A stretch of DNA of 64,000 nucleotides from NCBI GenBank assembly GCA_013399695.1, contig VXAU01006135.1:1869842-1933841 (forward strand), read 5' to 3'. The stretch is from Formicarius rufipectus (taxonomy: Eukaryota; Chordata; Aves; Passeriformes; Formicariidae). Position 1 is the stretch's first letter, and each line of letters opens with the position of its first letter. This document shows positions 39,318 through 52,006 of this stretch, piece by piece. Under the pieces are notes generated by a model that ran no database searches, was not told the origin of the DNA, and worked only from the letters and a program-made list of their open reading frames with translations. The position numbers and the translations under genes were made by a program.

Positions 39318-42087
39318 AGGAGAGTGGGAAAGATAAGAAAAATAATGAGGAGGTACCAGTCTTGGAGAAGCACATCAGAAGCTTGCTGTGGCTGCAGTTA
39401 TAGTGCATTTTTGACTCGCCTGGAAATGCAGGGATCCACCAAGCCCCTCGGCCCAGTGCAGACCAAGCTGCCTTGGGTGCATAATTAGGGGCAAGAGGAG
39501 AAGAAATGCCAACCATTTCAAGGCCATTGCAGCATTGTTCCTAGCACTGCCAAATGCTAAATTGGGTGCTTGCTCCATCTTTGGAAACTTCTGTGTGGGA
39601 GGGTCAAAAGAAGGGATAAAAAGTATTTCATTGGCAGTCAAGTGAGAGCACACTTAGGAATTTTATTTCTGGAGTCTTGGGAAGCTCTTTGGCATAGTTA
39701 GGTGTTGCAGATTTTACATCCAGATGCCAGCTCAGTGCATATGGAACATGTCACGATTTTTTTATTCTTAGTGAAGAGATTTCTTCTTGAATGTTTGATT
39801 CTGCTCACCACCTGAAGTACTGAGATACGGAAGCTAATCCCAAAGATTCCCCAGAAGCAAGCAGCATCTCATGTTTGGCAGAGCAGAACTGTGACTGCCC
39901 AGGCCTGGAGAATCAGCCCATAAGGGAGTCAATAATGAGTTAAAGCTTTGTTATTTTTTGTTTGGTTGGGTTTTTGTTTTTGTTCTTCATTTTTTCCAGT
40001 TGATCTTGGATTTTATTCAACTCAGATTCTGTCTCGCTCTTTAAAGCCCTAAGAAAAAAACCTGACTCCTTACTCATTTTTCTACCTGTCTTTGAGCCAG
40101 CCAGGTCTCTTCCTGATTGCTTTAGCCTTCTCTCTGCCAAGGGATATAAAACTGTAGTCCAAACATGAGCTTCCTGGGGTCTGACAGAAGCTACCTGTCA
40201 CATCCTCCATTTCCTGATTAGGTAAGGTCCCTGAGAAGCAGATTGTCCCGCCTTGATATACCAGGATACGCTTGGTCCTGTCTACTGGTCCTTTGTCCTC
40301 CACTTTACCCACAAAGTCTAGGCAAGGATCTCTGTGTTGGAAAACAATTAATGTCATCTCCCCATTCAGAGCTGTATTGTTTGTGTCACCCTTCATATTC
40401 CTCTACGAAGAATTCCCTGAAAACTGAATTTTGGATTCAAATACCCTGTGTTCCTGCAAACGTGCAAGTATTATAAACTTGGATACACATTTCTGTCTCC
40501 TTTGAGCTGTGCAGTGCTTGCAGCAGTAGCCAGACCTTCCCAGAATCATCAGGCACCTCACCCAGCACTTGAAAACAAGTGCTGTAATATTTCACACATG
40601 GTGCAGCTGCTGAGCTGTAGTTCAGTTCCTTAAAAGGCAGACAAAACCCTGGAAGGCTTCTTCATAGAAAGATGGATTAAGAACCTTTTTGTTCTGTTTT
40701 GGTCTTTTAAGAGTTTATTGCAATGCTTCAGGTTAGCCTTTCTAGGAAGTTTTCCTGATGGTTCTTAACTGCTTGTTGTGAAGTTCAGGGACAGAAATGA
40801 AGAGTGAGTCACTAGAGAGTATATTCACATGAGTACCCTTCATATCCAAGGTGTTCCCCTCCTCAGATGGGGATGTTCACCATGAACACTGATGTTTGTG
40901 TGACATTTGTGGATGAACAAGCTGGAATAGGCTCCAGGATGAAGAAGATTTGTTTTCAGTTTGCTCTCAAAGACCATTTTCTAACCAACTGGAATCACTG
41001 CTGCTCCTGGAGGCCTTTTATAGTGAACACAAAGCAGTGCAAATTCATCTTGCAGCTTGAACTCATCTCTCATGGACTGTTCAGATTTCTGAGGGATTTT
41101 TCTGAAGTTGTGGCTTTAAATTCTTTTCCTTAGATATTTTCACTCATTTTTTTCTCCCCTAGAGTATTTCTATTTAAGAAAATCTATGCTATTTTCTCTT
41201 CCACAGTATATTGCTAAGGCAAGTAAACTTACTTGTCCAGGTAGGGTGAAATGTCAGGAATGTCTATACCTGTCTGCAGTGTGTGCAAAATCTGTGCAAG
41301 CCCTACCCTTTAAATACTGATCATTAAGCCAGCTTTCAAAAGGCTTAATGTCCAAGATATGTCAATAGGAGTATTCCCCTACACTGCCCAAATATTCTCA
41401 GGCTTATTTTCCTTCCTGTAGCAGCTAGATTTTATTTTCTTTATGGGAGAAAAGCAACTGTCCCTCACTATTCACATGCATAGAAATTTGTAGGAGACAG
41501 TGAGTACTGTGTTTGTTTCTTCTGTATGCCTTGGCTTTTGTCAGCAGTCAGTAATTGCAAGCTTAAGCATGTCTAGATGTACCAAGACATGTACTTTACT
41601 CATTGATTTAGCATGTTCTATTTGTAGGATGTCATTTGTTGTCTTTTTAATGCATTTTCCAGAGTGGCATCTAAATGTAAAAATTTGTGCCCTAAGCTTC
41701 TAATAATGGTTTTCTAGGCTGGGAGCCCAGAATGGAAGACCCAGTGCAAGACAGGAGGGAGAGTGATCCCACAGCTGCATTTGTGGATGCTGAGCATCTC
41801 ATACTAAGAGTAATTTGACCTGAAGCTGACCTTGATGTTTATGGGTTGAATAGGGAACAGCCATTAAAAAGAAAATAGAAGGCAAATAGACATCTGGGAC
41901 TCTTATCCATAAGAAATGGGGCAAAAGTTACTTCTCAATCAATCTTTTTTCTTTATAGCTGCTTAAATGAATGCTTCTCCTTGCTTCAGATCAGATGGTA
42001 TGAAATGAAGGAACAGATTACACTGGGCAATGTATCTTTCTTTTCTGTTTACATTCTTGGTCTGTGTTTTTAACTCTCATCCTCTTG

Positions 42088-42112
42088 CCAGCAGAGGGCG
42101 GGGGGCGGGGGG
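42088..42112 (+). promoter_or_regulatory. CTCF-like motif joined to a G-run tract
   Basis: CCAGCAGAGGGCG (42088-42100) fits the CTCF core in forward orientation. It runs directly into G-runs: GGG, C, GGGGGG, C, GGGGGG (42096-42112), which also contain GGGGCGGGG-type SP1 sequence and enough G-triplets for a G-quadruplex. It stands out as the most GC-dense site in an AT-rich intron. Binding is inference. Confidence 0.5.
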
Positions 42113-42463
42113 AACCCTGGAAACTCTTCTACAATTTTTGATTCTGAGTTTAAAGAGTGGAGTAGAAGGGGACAAAACTGACAGAAAACAAGTCTCCACT
42201 AGCTGTTTCCTGACAGTTCTAGCTCACTGGGCTAGTGGGTAATTAAACTTGCTCTGTCTACGACCAAGGTGCTCCAAGTGCTATGAGGGATTTTATTCCT
42301 GCACAGATTCCACGATGGCCTCTTAAAACTGGTGGCAGTTTTCTAGTTCACTTCATGGTGACAGTGCCTTCAAATTATTTGTGCTTAATCCTGAAGGAAC
42401 CCTGAAGGAGTTAGTAGGCAACTTCACACTCTATAACATGAGTGTAACTTGAGGTGGGGGTGG

Positions 42464-42505
42464 GTTATTTTTTTGGTTGGTTGATTGGTTTGGTTTGTTA
42501 TTAGT
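42464..42505. repeat. GGTT-rich low-complexity tract
   Basis: Degenerate GGTT/GGTTT units (TTGGTTGGTTGATTGGTTTG) within the intron. Confidence 0.7.
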
Positions 42506-45500
42506 TTGGGATTATCTCTGGATTTTTATTGCTCAAGGGAAAAGCAGTTATAAGTGTGAGAAGAGCCATTTTGAAGCCTGCTGCTCCTACTTGAAATTTA
42601 CCCAACCTCTGTCTCTTCAAATGAAGAAGAGGAACAAACTATCAGGTTGAAAGCTGCTTTTCTTCTTTCAATAAGCACAACTCTTTTAAGCATTAGGGCA
42701 TAAGTGGTAGTAACTGAAAGACATGTTTTAAATGCAAGAGGAAATGCAGCTAATGAACCCTTTACATGTGAAATGGACCTTTCTGAAGTAACAGAGGTGA
42801 TGGCCTTGTTTAGCTGTTGCCAGGGTAGAAGTTTCTCCTAAGGAAAAGAAACTGTAGAGTTTCTGAAGAGTTCTGTAGGCATTGGTATAGGATGCATTAA
42901 CAGCACCTGTACTGGATTAAAAACACTGAACCCAGAAATTGCCTGTTGCAGTAATGATTGAGCTCTCAGAAACTTAAGGACATCACCTGTCAGACTTCAG
43001 TCAGACTGAATGTGCATCTGAATAAATGCATGGTGTGCATCAGTTCTGATCTCACTTTACCTGTGGTATTTGTCCTTCTAGCAAGCCAATTCTCATCTTC
43101 ATTCCCAAACTGTATTTCCTACCAGAGTAGGAAACAAAATAAGATGCCATAGGAAGTGGGAACATGCGTGTTTGTTCTATTACTGTTTTCTCTGCCAAAT
43201 GAAAGTGTCTTGAAACAAACACTTATGCTGTCCTGGCTACTTTTAGACTCCGAGTAAATGCCTCCATATGTAGAAAAGCTTAGACTGCAGTTCAGCTTTG
43301 GATGTGTTTGCAGAGCAGCTCTGGATGCCTTGGCCATGCAGCAAGCCTGTAAGTGCTCTCTGGTGCAGGAATGCCCTTTTGGGAACCCTTCTCATGGTTT
43401 CTGTTTGTGGGCTGCATTGCTAATCCTGAAGAGAAAGGAACTAGACAGAAGCTCCACTTTAAGAGTGTTTTACGCTCTCTTGATGCTCTGAAGGTATAAA
43501 AACAGTTTCCATTCCCTTTCAGTATTTCTTGTATCCTATGCAAGCCTCTTCTGGCTGCAATCCCTAGAAAAATGCATCTGCTGTGTCAGAGTTCCACCCT
43601 AGAGGTGACTGCTCCTGGTCAAAAAGAGTAGAATCTTTCTGCAAAAGGAATGATATTGTGCATGCAGACACTGATATGCATAAGTTGTGTCAGGGGAGGA
43701 TGGGAACAGTCCTGTTCTCTTAGGGGATAGCTTAGCACTTAAAAGCAGTAAGGGAACATGGTGAACAGGAGCTGCAGTTTATGGTCTCCTTCAAAGGAGT
43801 TCAGGAAACCAAACGATAAGAAGCAAACAAAGGCAACAGAATTCAACAGCCCAAACATAAAATGAGCTGCAGGGCTCTCTTCAAGTTGTTAAATTGCATT
43901 CATCCTTCTCACCAAGTTGGGTTTTTTTTCCCTCTAAGTGTGCAGCTCCTGAGCTTTAGTAGAAAGGGAAACACACTCTCCTTGACTTCTAAAGCAACAT
44001 GAAAAACATTATTGTCTGTCCCTTGTAAATCTCCTGGATGAGATTTTAGTGTGAAGTGTCCCAGGAGAGAGAAGGGTTGTTCTGAGGATAATAAAACATC
44101 CATATTGGAGCAATGGAAATAAAAGCTCCTTTTAAAATTGTGTTGATGTAAATAGACCTTTAGAGGAATTCCTGCTACTCAATGTCACATCAGCTCTTAC
44201 AAAATACCACAGGCTTTGAATCAATTCACTGTGGTGTCAGGAAGGCATGAGAGGTTATACACCTGATTTCCTGAGCTGGGGGAAATTTATAATGAGTTTA
44301 AATTTCTCTGGCTATAGAGTTATGTGATTCATTCTCTTACCATGTATGCCTTCTGGATGTACCAGGGAAGCCCTGAACAGAAGGGAAGGAGGTGCGATGG
44401 TGGCAGGGTGGGTAGGGGGACTGCGCAGGGGTTGGGTGTTGCTTTCTGCAACAGCAGAGAAATCTGCAGAACTCTGGAGACCTGAGCTGTCTCCAAGGGA
44501 GGAGTCATGTCATGTGTGGAGAAGGCTGTTGTGTGGCCGAGACACCCCTTTACACCAACAGCAGAAGTTGCTGCTTCACCTCTTCTGTTCAATCAGTGGC
44601 AATGAGAACAGACAATTGGGTCTGGTCAGACAGGCTTGGCCCTCTCAACCTGTGAGCAGACCTGGCTGCTTCCTGTGGAAGGGATGGATCAGCACTAACT
44701 CCACATCCCTGAGACAACAAAGTCAATTTTGCCTGCACAACTAAGAAATGTCAAGTGGCTTTGTTTGATTCCATTTGCCCTTTGCCCGGGGCAGGCCTTT
44801 GACTACCTCTGCTTAACTAATCCTCTTTACAGTATTCAGAGAGCTCTTGGTCTTCAAGAGGGAGAATTGAAAAAGGCTTCACTGTAGAACAGCAGGCAAG
44901 TTCATTTTGTCTCCATGTGAGATTGACCAATTAATCTCTTAAACATACTGGGTTTGCAATGTTTCTTGACTGCTCATACTTTTGGATAACATTAACTTAA
45001 AGATCATTTCCATCCAGTCCTAACCAACCTGCCTCTAAGGCAAAGCAGATCATATTTGAAACAGCCCAGTGTGGCTGTTGCTGATGTCTGAGGATAGGAA
45101 AAAGAAAAAACATTGATTCACCTGAACTTCAGGGTCACTTGGCTTTCCTTAATATGGTCTACTTTTCCCACAAGAAATTGCAGTCCAAGAGGATTATGAA
45201 GATGTTCATCCCCTTCTGCCCAGTTATCACTTAGGTCAGGGCCATTTTCTGTGTCTGTCACTCTGTATGGCCATGGGCAGCAAGTCCGACACTTCCAGGG
45301 AGCAGTATTACACCCATGCAGCAGATCTGTGGACCAGGAGCATCAAGGGTAACCTGTGTGCAGGTTTCCAAAAGTGGACTTTGCATGCAAGGGTTGAATG
45401 GTGCTGCAGCATCTGCTGCTGGTGGGGAAATCCCAGGCAGAAATCTTGAAGCCCTGGCCCAACACAATTAGACCAGGTCATGAATATGCAAAACTCAGAT

Positions 45501-46540
45501 GTTAAAAACCACAGAAGTTTGGGGTTGTTTCAGATCTCATTTGCATGTCTCTGTTGTTAATGACAGAGAAAGGGCTCCTCATAAGTGACCATCATTGCTT
45601 TCAAAGAATCTAAGTTGTGAGATGGGCCCTTTCTGTAAGTGCAGCTGTGTGTGAGAGCTGTGCTCACCAAGCTGCAGGTCAGGATTCGCAATTAGGGCTC
45701 TCCTGGCTTTTATACTTCAAACCTTTTCTATCCTCCTTCAGTAGTGTCCCAGCTCTTTCTCAGAACTGATATTAATCTTGCTGCTCTATTGTTTCCAGCT
45801 TCATCTTCTGACCCTTTGTTCTTTGCCTGCCCTGGCTGGGTTCAGCTGAATTGATTTCTTTTTGGTTTCATTTTGTTTTCAGTTCTTTTGTTTCCGAGGT
45901 GCCCTGTACTTGCCTTCTTGCTCCTTCTGCATGGCTGTAGCTGCTGCTCTGAGGAGTCCACCATTCATGTGTGACTGGGACTTGGCCACTGGAAACTTTT
46001 CTTTGACACAAGGGCACTTGCATTAAATTCTTCCTCTGCCCCTGCACAGATTGCTCACATGCTCTGTGTGTGCCTGTTGCAAGGCATTGTGTACATGTTT
46101 AGAAGACACAAACCACCTTGACCTCTCCATCTTACAGAGAAAAGGGCATAAAGCTTGTTTGGAGGGTAAGAAAAAGGGACTTGGGATGAAAGCTAACCTC
46201 TGCCCCAGACAAGCAGCCCTCTAGAGGCTGCCTTTGCTCTTTCAATGCAGTCTGGCTTCTCTGGACTCTGAGGATGGAGAAGAAGGGTAAGGGGACACAC
46301 GTCCCAGCCAAAAGGGGACACTTTCTTGACCAGTTCTGCTTAATTTTATATAGGGAGAAATGTAGACATAAAGTGTTTCGCTGAGATCCTAATGTGCAAG
46401 CAAGACTGGAATTGTAGATTTAGGGTAGCTCCGAACAGTGGCACACAGCTCTCTAAAAAGTCACCCTCCCCAGGAAGGCTGGGTCCTTAGTAACTGATGT
46501 CACCCCTAGGTGACAACTTCCAGATGTGACCTACAGTGTT

Positions 46541-46553
46541 AGTTCAAAGGTCA
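46541..46553 (+). promoter_or_regulatory. DR1-like nuclear-receptor site
   Basis: AGTTCAAAGGTCA consists of two half-sites spaced by one base, a good HNF4/PPAR-RXR type DR1. A reverse half-site TGACCT lies at 46527-46532, nine bases upstream. A single 13-mer match can arise by chance. Confidence 0.35.
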
Positions 46554-49500
46554 ATTTACTTATTACATGTTCAGCGAATGTTAATACATTCCTGGTATCC
46601 GTGCTCTGACTTGGAGGTTATGATTTTAATTCTTGCTGCTGCTAAATGTAGAAAATAATTGGAGATGGATAAAAAATATTAGAACTTTTTAATGCCACAA
46701 GTTTCCAAAAACTGCTTTACTTGAAATTTCATACAAGTTCACATTTATATTTCTATTTTCCACTTTTTTTCTTGTTTTCCTACTTTTCTGTTACTTAATC
46801 ACTGGGAAAAAAAAAAAAAGTGGTAGCAGGGAGTGAAGGAACAAAGAAAGACAAAAATCTGTGTTCAGTTTAAAAAGGAGGAAAGGAAAAAGCTGCAGAT
46901 GTTCTTACAAAAAAATTTATTCAGAATTTTCAGCCAGTGGGACAATGTATAAGGAAAATATTAAAAGCTAGATGTGCTTTATGTTATTGCCAAACATAAG
47001 TCACATCTTTTGGTGACTACAGAATAGATGTGCCACAGACAATGACACAACAGGGCAAGTTCTGTCTGGCTCACCAAGGTCTCCACCTACCCAAAAGAAG
47101 CCATTTCTGGCATCACTGAGAGAGTTCAATTTTCATCATTATTCAAGTTCTACTGCTATGGTGTCTTTAGTACGACACTCATCAGCATCATGTCCTGTCC
47201 CCTTACAAACACTCACACTTGGTGTCATAACAGCAAAGAGACAACAGGAGAGTGCCTAATTCCCTGGTACAGGAGAAGCCATTCAGCCTCCCTGAGCTTC
47301 TTCCATCAAATGGGACATGATGTGTCGTGGAGCCAAGAGCAGAGCTGAAAAGTGCTTTCCATCTTTAAAAGTTGGGTCTGTCACTTAGTCCTTGGAAGAT
47401 GTAGGGAACAGAACTTGAAACCCGATGGGGCTGCACTCCTAATTCACTGCAGGGAATTCACTGCCCTGCCCTGGAGCCAGCAGCCAGGAGGTGACTGACT
47501 GCCACCACACGGAGCTGGCAGACCCCAGCAGTGGCTTGGCAATCACCCTTACCTTTGCAATGTGCATGGCAGCCTCAAATCTCTGTTTGTTCACCGTGTT
47601 CAGTGACATCTTTCCCTTCTGATGTTTCTATCTTTCATGCAGTAAAAGAGACTGTTTATTACAGTTAAATATACCTTTAAGATGTTAAAATTCAGTCTGA
47701 CTATTCAAGGTAGAAAGTTAGAGAGTTTTCCCCTCTGGTTACATGTGAACTCTGATTTTTCTTCCTGGCAATGTTCCTACTGGCCAAGGATATGAGGGAA
47801 ATAGCACCTTGACATTAGCTTATGTGGTCACAGTGCTGCCAGAGTTTAAACCCATCACTGCAAAGTGCCTGGGGAGAGCTTCTGTCTGAGGGCTTGCTGG
47901 CACTTGTGAGTTCATTTGCATCTGAGGCAGGCTATGAATGTCGAGTGTAATAGAACATTTCTCCAGCAATTCTTATTCTGGAACAAGAGCATTCCTTCTC
48001 AGTTTAATATGCTTCAAAGTGGATTCTGTAATAAGACTGTCTCCAAACAGAATTCTTTAGGAAATAATGGTTTGTTTTTTATCTTCTTCCTAAAATGGTA
48101 ACAAAACACCTCAATCCTTAGAGGGCTCCTGAAATTTATATCCTTCTGACTGCGTCCTTCACGCTCTTCAGATGGAAACATGTACTTTTATACCCTCCTG
48201 GAGGATTTCAGTTTTTAAGTAGAGGTGCCAGTTGCTTGTGCTGGCCCTACTTACGTGAGGAGAGTTTGCTCTCTGAACACTTCCTCTCCAGTGCTAATTA
48301 CCATCACCTTTAGGATCTGCAGGACAGCTCCGTTTTCACAACAATGTTTTCTCTGGAGCAGAGGTAGGGGCTTATGCCATATTCTGCTGCTTAACAACCA
48401 GGAGCACATCTGTACTGACAGGGAGTGACCCTAATTTATTTCTGTGGAGCTTGTTCTTGCCTGGCTGTCATGCACTGTAAATAGAAGAACAGATCCATCT
48501 CCACTGATGAGGGGCAGAGCAGAGCTTTTGTAATTTTTTTTTTTGTTCCTGTAGAGACATGGTCATTTTTTTATTCTTCTATAAGACAGAAAAATAAACC
48601 ACAAGTAACAAAAACAACAACAAAATTTTCCTTTTTTGTTCTGGAGCCTGCTGCTTGCACAGCAGCTATCCAACAAGTCCCCTCCAGCACCACCAGAAGC
48701 AACTTGGAGATACACAACTTTCATCTCTTATTCGAGAGGAGGAAATTCAGATGCAGCCAGTATTTTCTTGACCATGAGACCTTCCCAGAGGGTTAGGGAA
48801 TCACTTAATTTTTCTTTTTTTTTTCCTTTTCTTTCCCTCCAGTCACCTAGCAGTAGTTCAGGTACAGTCTCCACTTTCATTGCTTGTTGAAACCAAAGCT
48901 ACAGACTTTGCTGTGCAAATGGAATTCCATGTTTCATTTCTGTTTTGACTGTTCCTTGACACTGATTAGAGCTGCTCAGCCTCTGCTACCTTGATACTCT
49001 CTATAAAGGGTGAAATGGATGAAGATCTACTTTAGTCTCTCCCATGCTGCTGGTTTTGGTGATGTGGTACTTTCAGATGTCTTGGAGGGACAAACTCAGA
49101 GCAAGGAGGAAGTTCGCACAACCTTCAGGGGACAGGGAGCCACCTCCCAGGCAGAGCAAGGCAACTGTGGTGCCACTCTAACCCTTCTCCTGACCAGAAG
49201 GCAGCCATAGGAAAGTGTAAAGTAGCTCTTTATTGAATTAACAAAATTCTCTCTCTCTGATTCTAGAATGTGATGGTTTTCTGTTTCAAAAGTGCCTTAC
49301 TGGGTGAAACCAGCACTGGTGCCTGTAGACTTTGTGCCCTGCTTTGTCACTGGAGTTTTGCAGGTGCTTTTGCCTGGCTGGGAACAGGAGACCTGCCTTG
49401 TACCTTTTCAGTTGATTTGAACAGAAGGAGAGGAAAATCCTATAAAAGTGTGGCAGTATAACCTGCAAACCTAGTAAAGTGGAAATCAATGAAGCAGCCA

Positions 49501-51977
49501 AAAGGTGCCATTACAGCTGGCTTAGTGTAAGTTTTCATGTTCCCAGAGTAACAAAGCAAACACGTCATTTGTCCCCACAGGGGATATGAGAGCAAGTAGT
49601 TGTGCAGGTTCTTTCCAGGACAAGTTGTCAGTAGTCATTGTTAGGATCTGGGGACTGTATGGATGTGCCGTCTTCATATAGGAATGGCCAAGCCACCTCT
49701 TCAGTAGGAGTGAACAGCTGGGGTTCAGTCCTGAAGAGTGGACATCTCAGCTCTTCTCTTCAGCTGAGTGGACTATGATGAGCTCAAGCACAGGAAAGAT
49801 TTCTTTTCAGTTCACAATGAGTTCTGAATTCTGTATCTTCTTGAGAGACCCAGTCAGTGTTGGGGGCACTGCATCACCTGTGGGGCCCCCCATGTGCTCT
49901 TCCTCTTTTCCATCAGCACATGTTCTACTTTCACACTGGCAGTGCGTTGCACCAGAGGTCTGTCCAGCTGAGTGGCCTACTTGTGATGTGACCAATAGCA
50001 AATGTCTACAGGCTGTTAAAGGAAAAGGCAAATTCATAGAAATACTCTCAATATACTCTTGCAATACTCCAGAGCTGAAGGAACCCGGAAAGGATAGTTG
50101 TGGATAAATGATGTTCTGCAGGGCCCCTCTGGTCTCTCTGTGTGCCTGCTTGACTCAAACTTGTTGCTTCTGGGTCTCTTCTTGACTGAGCAACATGTTT
50201 GCAGATGTTGGAAACCATTTTTAGAATGTGTTTAAAAATAACGTATTTTTCATTTCTTCTCTAGCATTATTTATGTAATGCCCTTTTTCCTTTTTCACTG
50301 TGTATTAGATTTTCTTATGTAAATGTATTCTCCATCTCCCTCCAGAGAAATCCACCTTTTGCCTTCCTGGCTTACAACACATTCTTAGCTTGAGCTAATC
50401 TATCCATCTTCAGACTTGTGCAGTTCTTACTACTAGCACGTTTAATACTGTAGGACTCAGAGCACAATGTAGCTGCTGCCTGTGCTTACGGTGCCTGGAA
50501 AACAGCACTGTCTGACAAGCCCCATGGGAGGTGTTAGGAAAAACTAGTCCAGCCCTCCATTCCCAGAGCCCACCTTTGTTGAGCCAAGCACACTGAAAGC
50601 CCAAAGGGTCCTGCTCCCAGAGAAAATCACTGCTGTGAGATTGTGGAAAGGTAACTCCGGACATGTAGGGAGTGCTCAGAGTCCTGGGGAAGACAACTCA
50701 GCAAAAGGCCTGAAAGGAGAAGGGTCACAGTCTTTGACTCCTTGCAAGTTTCATTGGTTTCCCAAGTAGAACTAAGCCTGCCTGATCCTCCCTGTGTCCA
50801 TCAGAGTTTATTTTTATCACCTTTACAACTCTACTGGGAATCTTTTCCCTGGTGCAGGAAACTTTGCAATCTCTACACTTGTTGTCCAGTCTCCTTGCTG
50901 GTCCTGGAAAGGTTTCTGACCTCCACATGTCCAGCTGTCATGATGGAGAAGAGAGCAGTCATCTTCCAGGCTCTGGGGAGTTCAGCCTGGTCCTGGGAAA
51001 AGCAACAATAACATAATTATCTCGTTTATTATTTTTTCCCCTGCAAGGCCCTTACAGCTCTAAATAGCAAACTGGAGAATTAAGTGATTTTCTGTTTTGG
51101 GTTTTTACCTCTGCTAGTGCTGTGTGAGCTGTTGGTGCACAGCTGAAACTCCCTTCAGGGCCATGGTGAAAAGTCTGATGTTTTCTTAGTTGATAAGGAT
51201 AGTAGGAAACAATGCAAGGATGCCTGAGTGAATTCTACCAGGGTACATGCTGGCTTAACTCTGGTTCATGCATTCTGGATTTTACTTCCCTTGTGTTTAT
51301 TTTTCTCCCTTTGCAATCCAAGCCTATTTTCTGGGTTGTCTTTTTTCTTGCACATCAGGGAAGGTGGGATCTCCTGCATATTTCTGTTCAATTCTAAGGA
51401 TTAAATCTTAGCTGTATTTAACATGAGTTAATTCTGTAAAAACTGAGGACCATAATGCAGCAAATATTTTTCAAGCTGTCTAGAGGACTCACACTTTTGG
51501 GAAGGACAAACTCTGAATAATAATGACAGAGCACATCATATTCTGAAACAACATCCTGAGAATGATTCTGATAAATCCCAAGTAATTCATTAATGAAGCC
51601 AGATATCTGATCCTTCCAGTGATTCTCCAGGAACCCTTTTGTTTATTCCCAGAAGGAAAAGAGGCCTCATCCAGGGGGTTATTGGTAGGCTCATTTTGAT
51701 GCAAAGAGAACTCCAAACTGCTTACAGCATATTAAGAAAATTAAAGAAAACAAAGCCAACCAACAAAACCACCCACTCGGTGTGTGCTGTGCACCGAATT
51801 TAGGAACCCTTGGGGCAATCCTGCAGCACTTGTGTGCTCCTGCCAATACCTCCTCTCTTTGTCAACCTGACAGGTTCTTTCAAGTCAATTCCACATGTCT
51901 TTGCACCAGTTCTGCTGGAGAGCTGTGCCACTGCTTCCTGGGCCTGGGGAGATTAATTTGCAGCTAAGCAAGCTACT

Positions 51978-52006
51978 TCAGCCACCGGGGTTAATTAGGT
52001 GGCTGA
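51978..52006. promoter_or_regulatory. Hairpin with TTAATTA in its loop
   Basis: TCAGCCACC (51978-51986) and GGTGGCTGA (51998-52006) are perfect reverse complements. The spacer contains the homeodomain-type TTAATTA. Function unknown. Confidence 0.3.

Noticed and set aside
44346..44744. 132-codon ORF on the + strand
   Set aside because: No recognised motif; chance ORF within the 21 kb intron.
44995..45035. CR1-like TTAAAGATCATTTCCATCC followed by CTAACCAACCTGCC
   Set aside because: Similar to a CR1 3' end but too short and too diverged to call.
46360..46400. Possible MIR tail (AAGTGTTTCGCTGAGATCCT)
   Set aside because: Only one short block matches; no second block in order.
49949..49965. Weak CTCF-like GCACCAGAGGTC, with a reverse-like CCCCTCTGGT near 50122
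   Set aside because: Two or more mismatches at informative positions; not supported.
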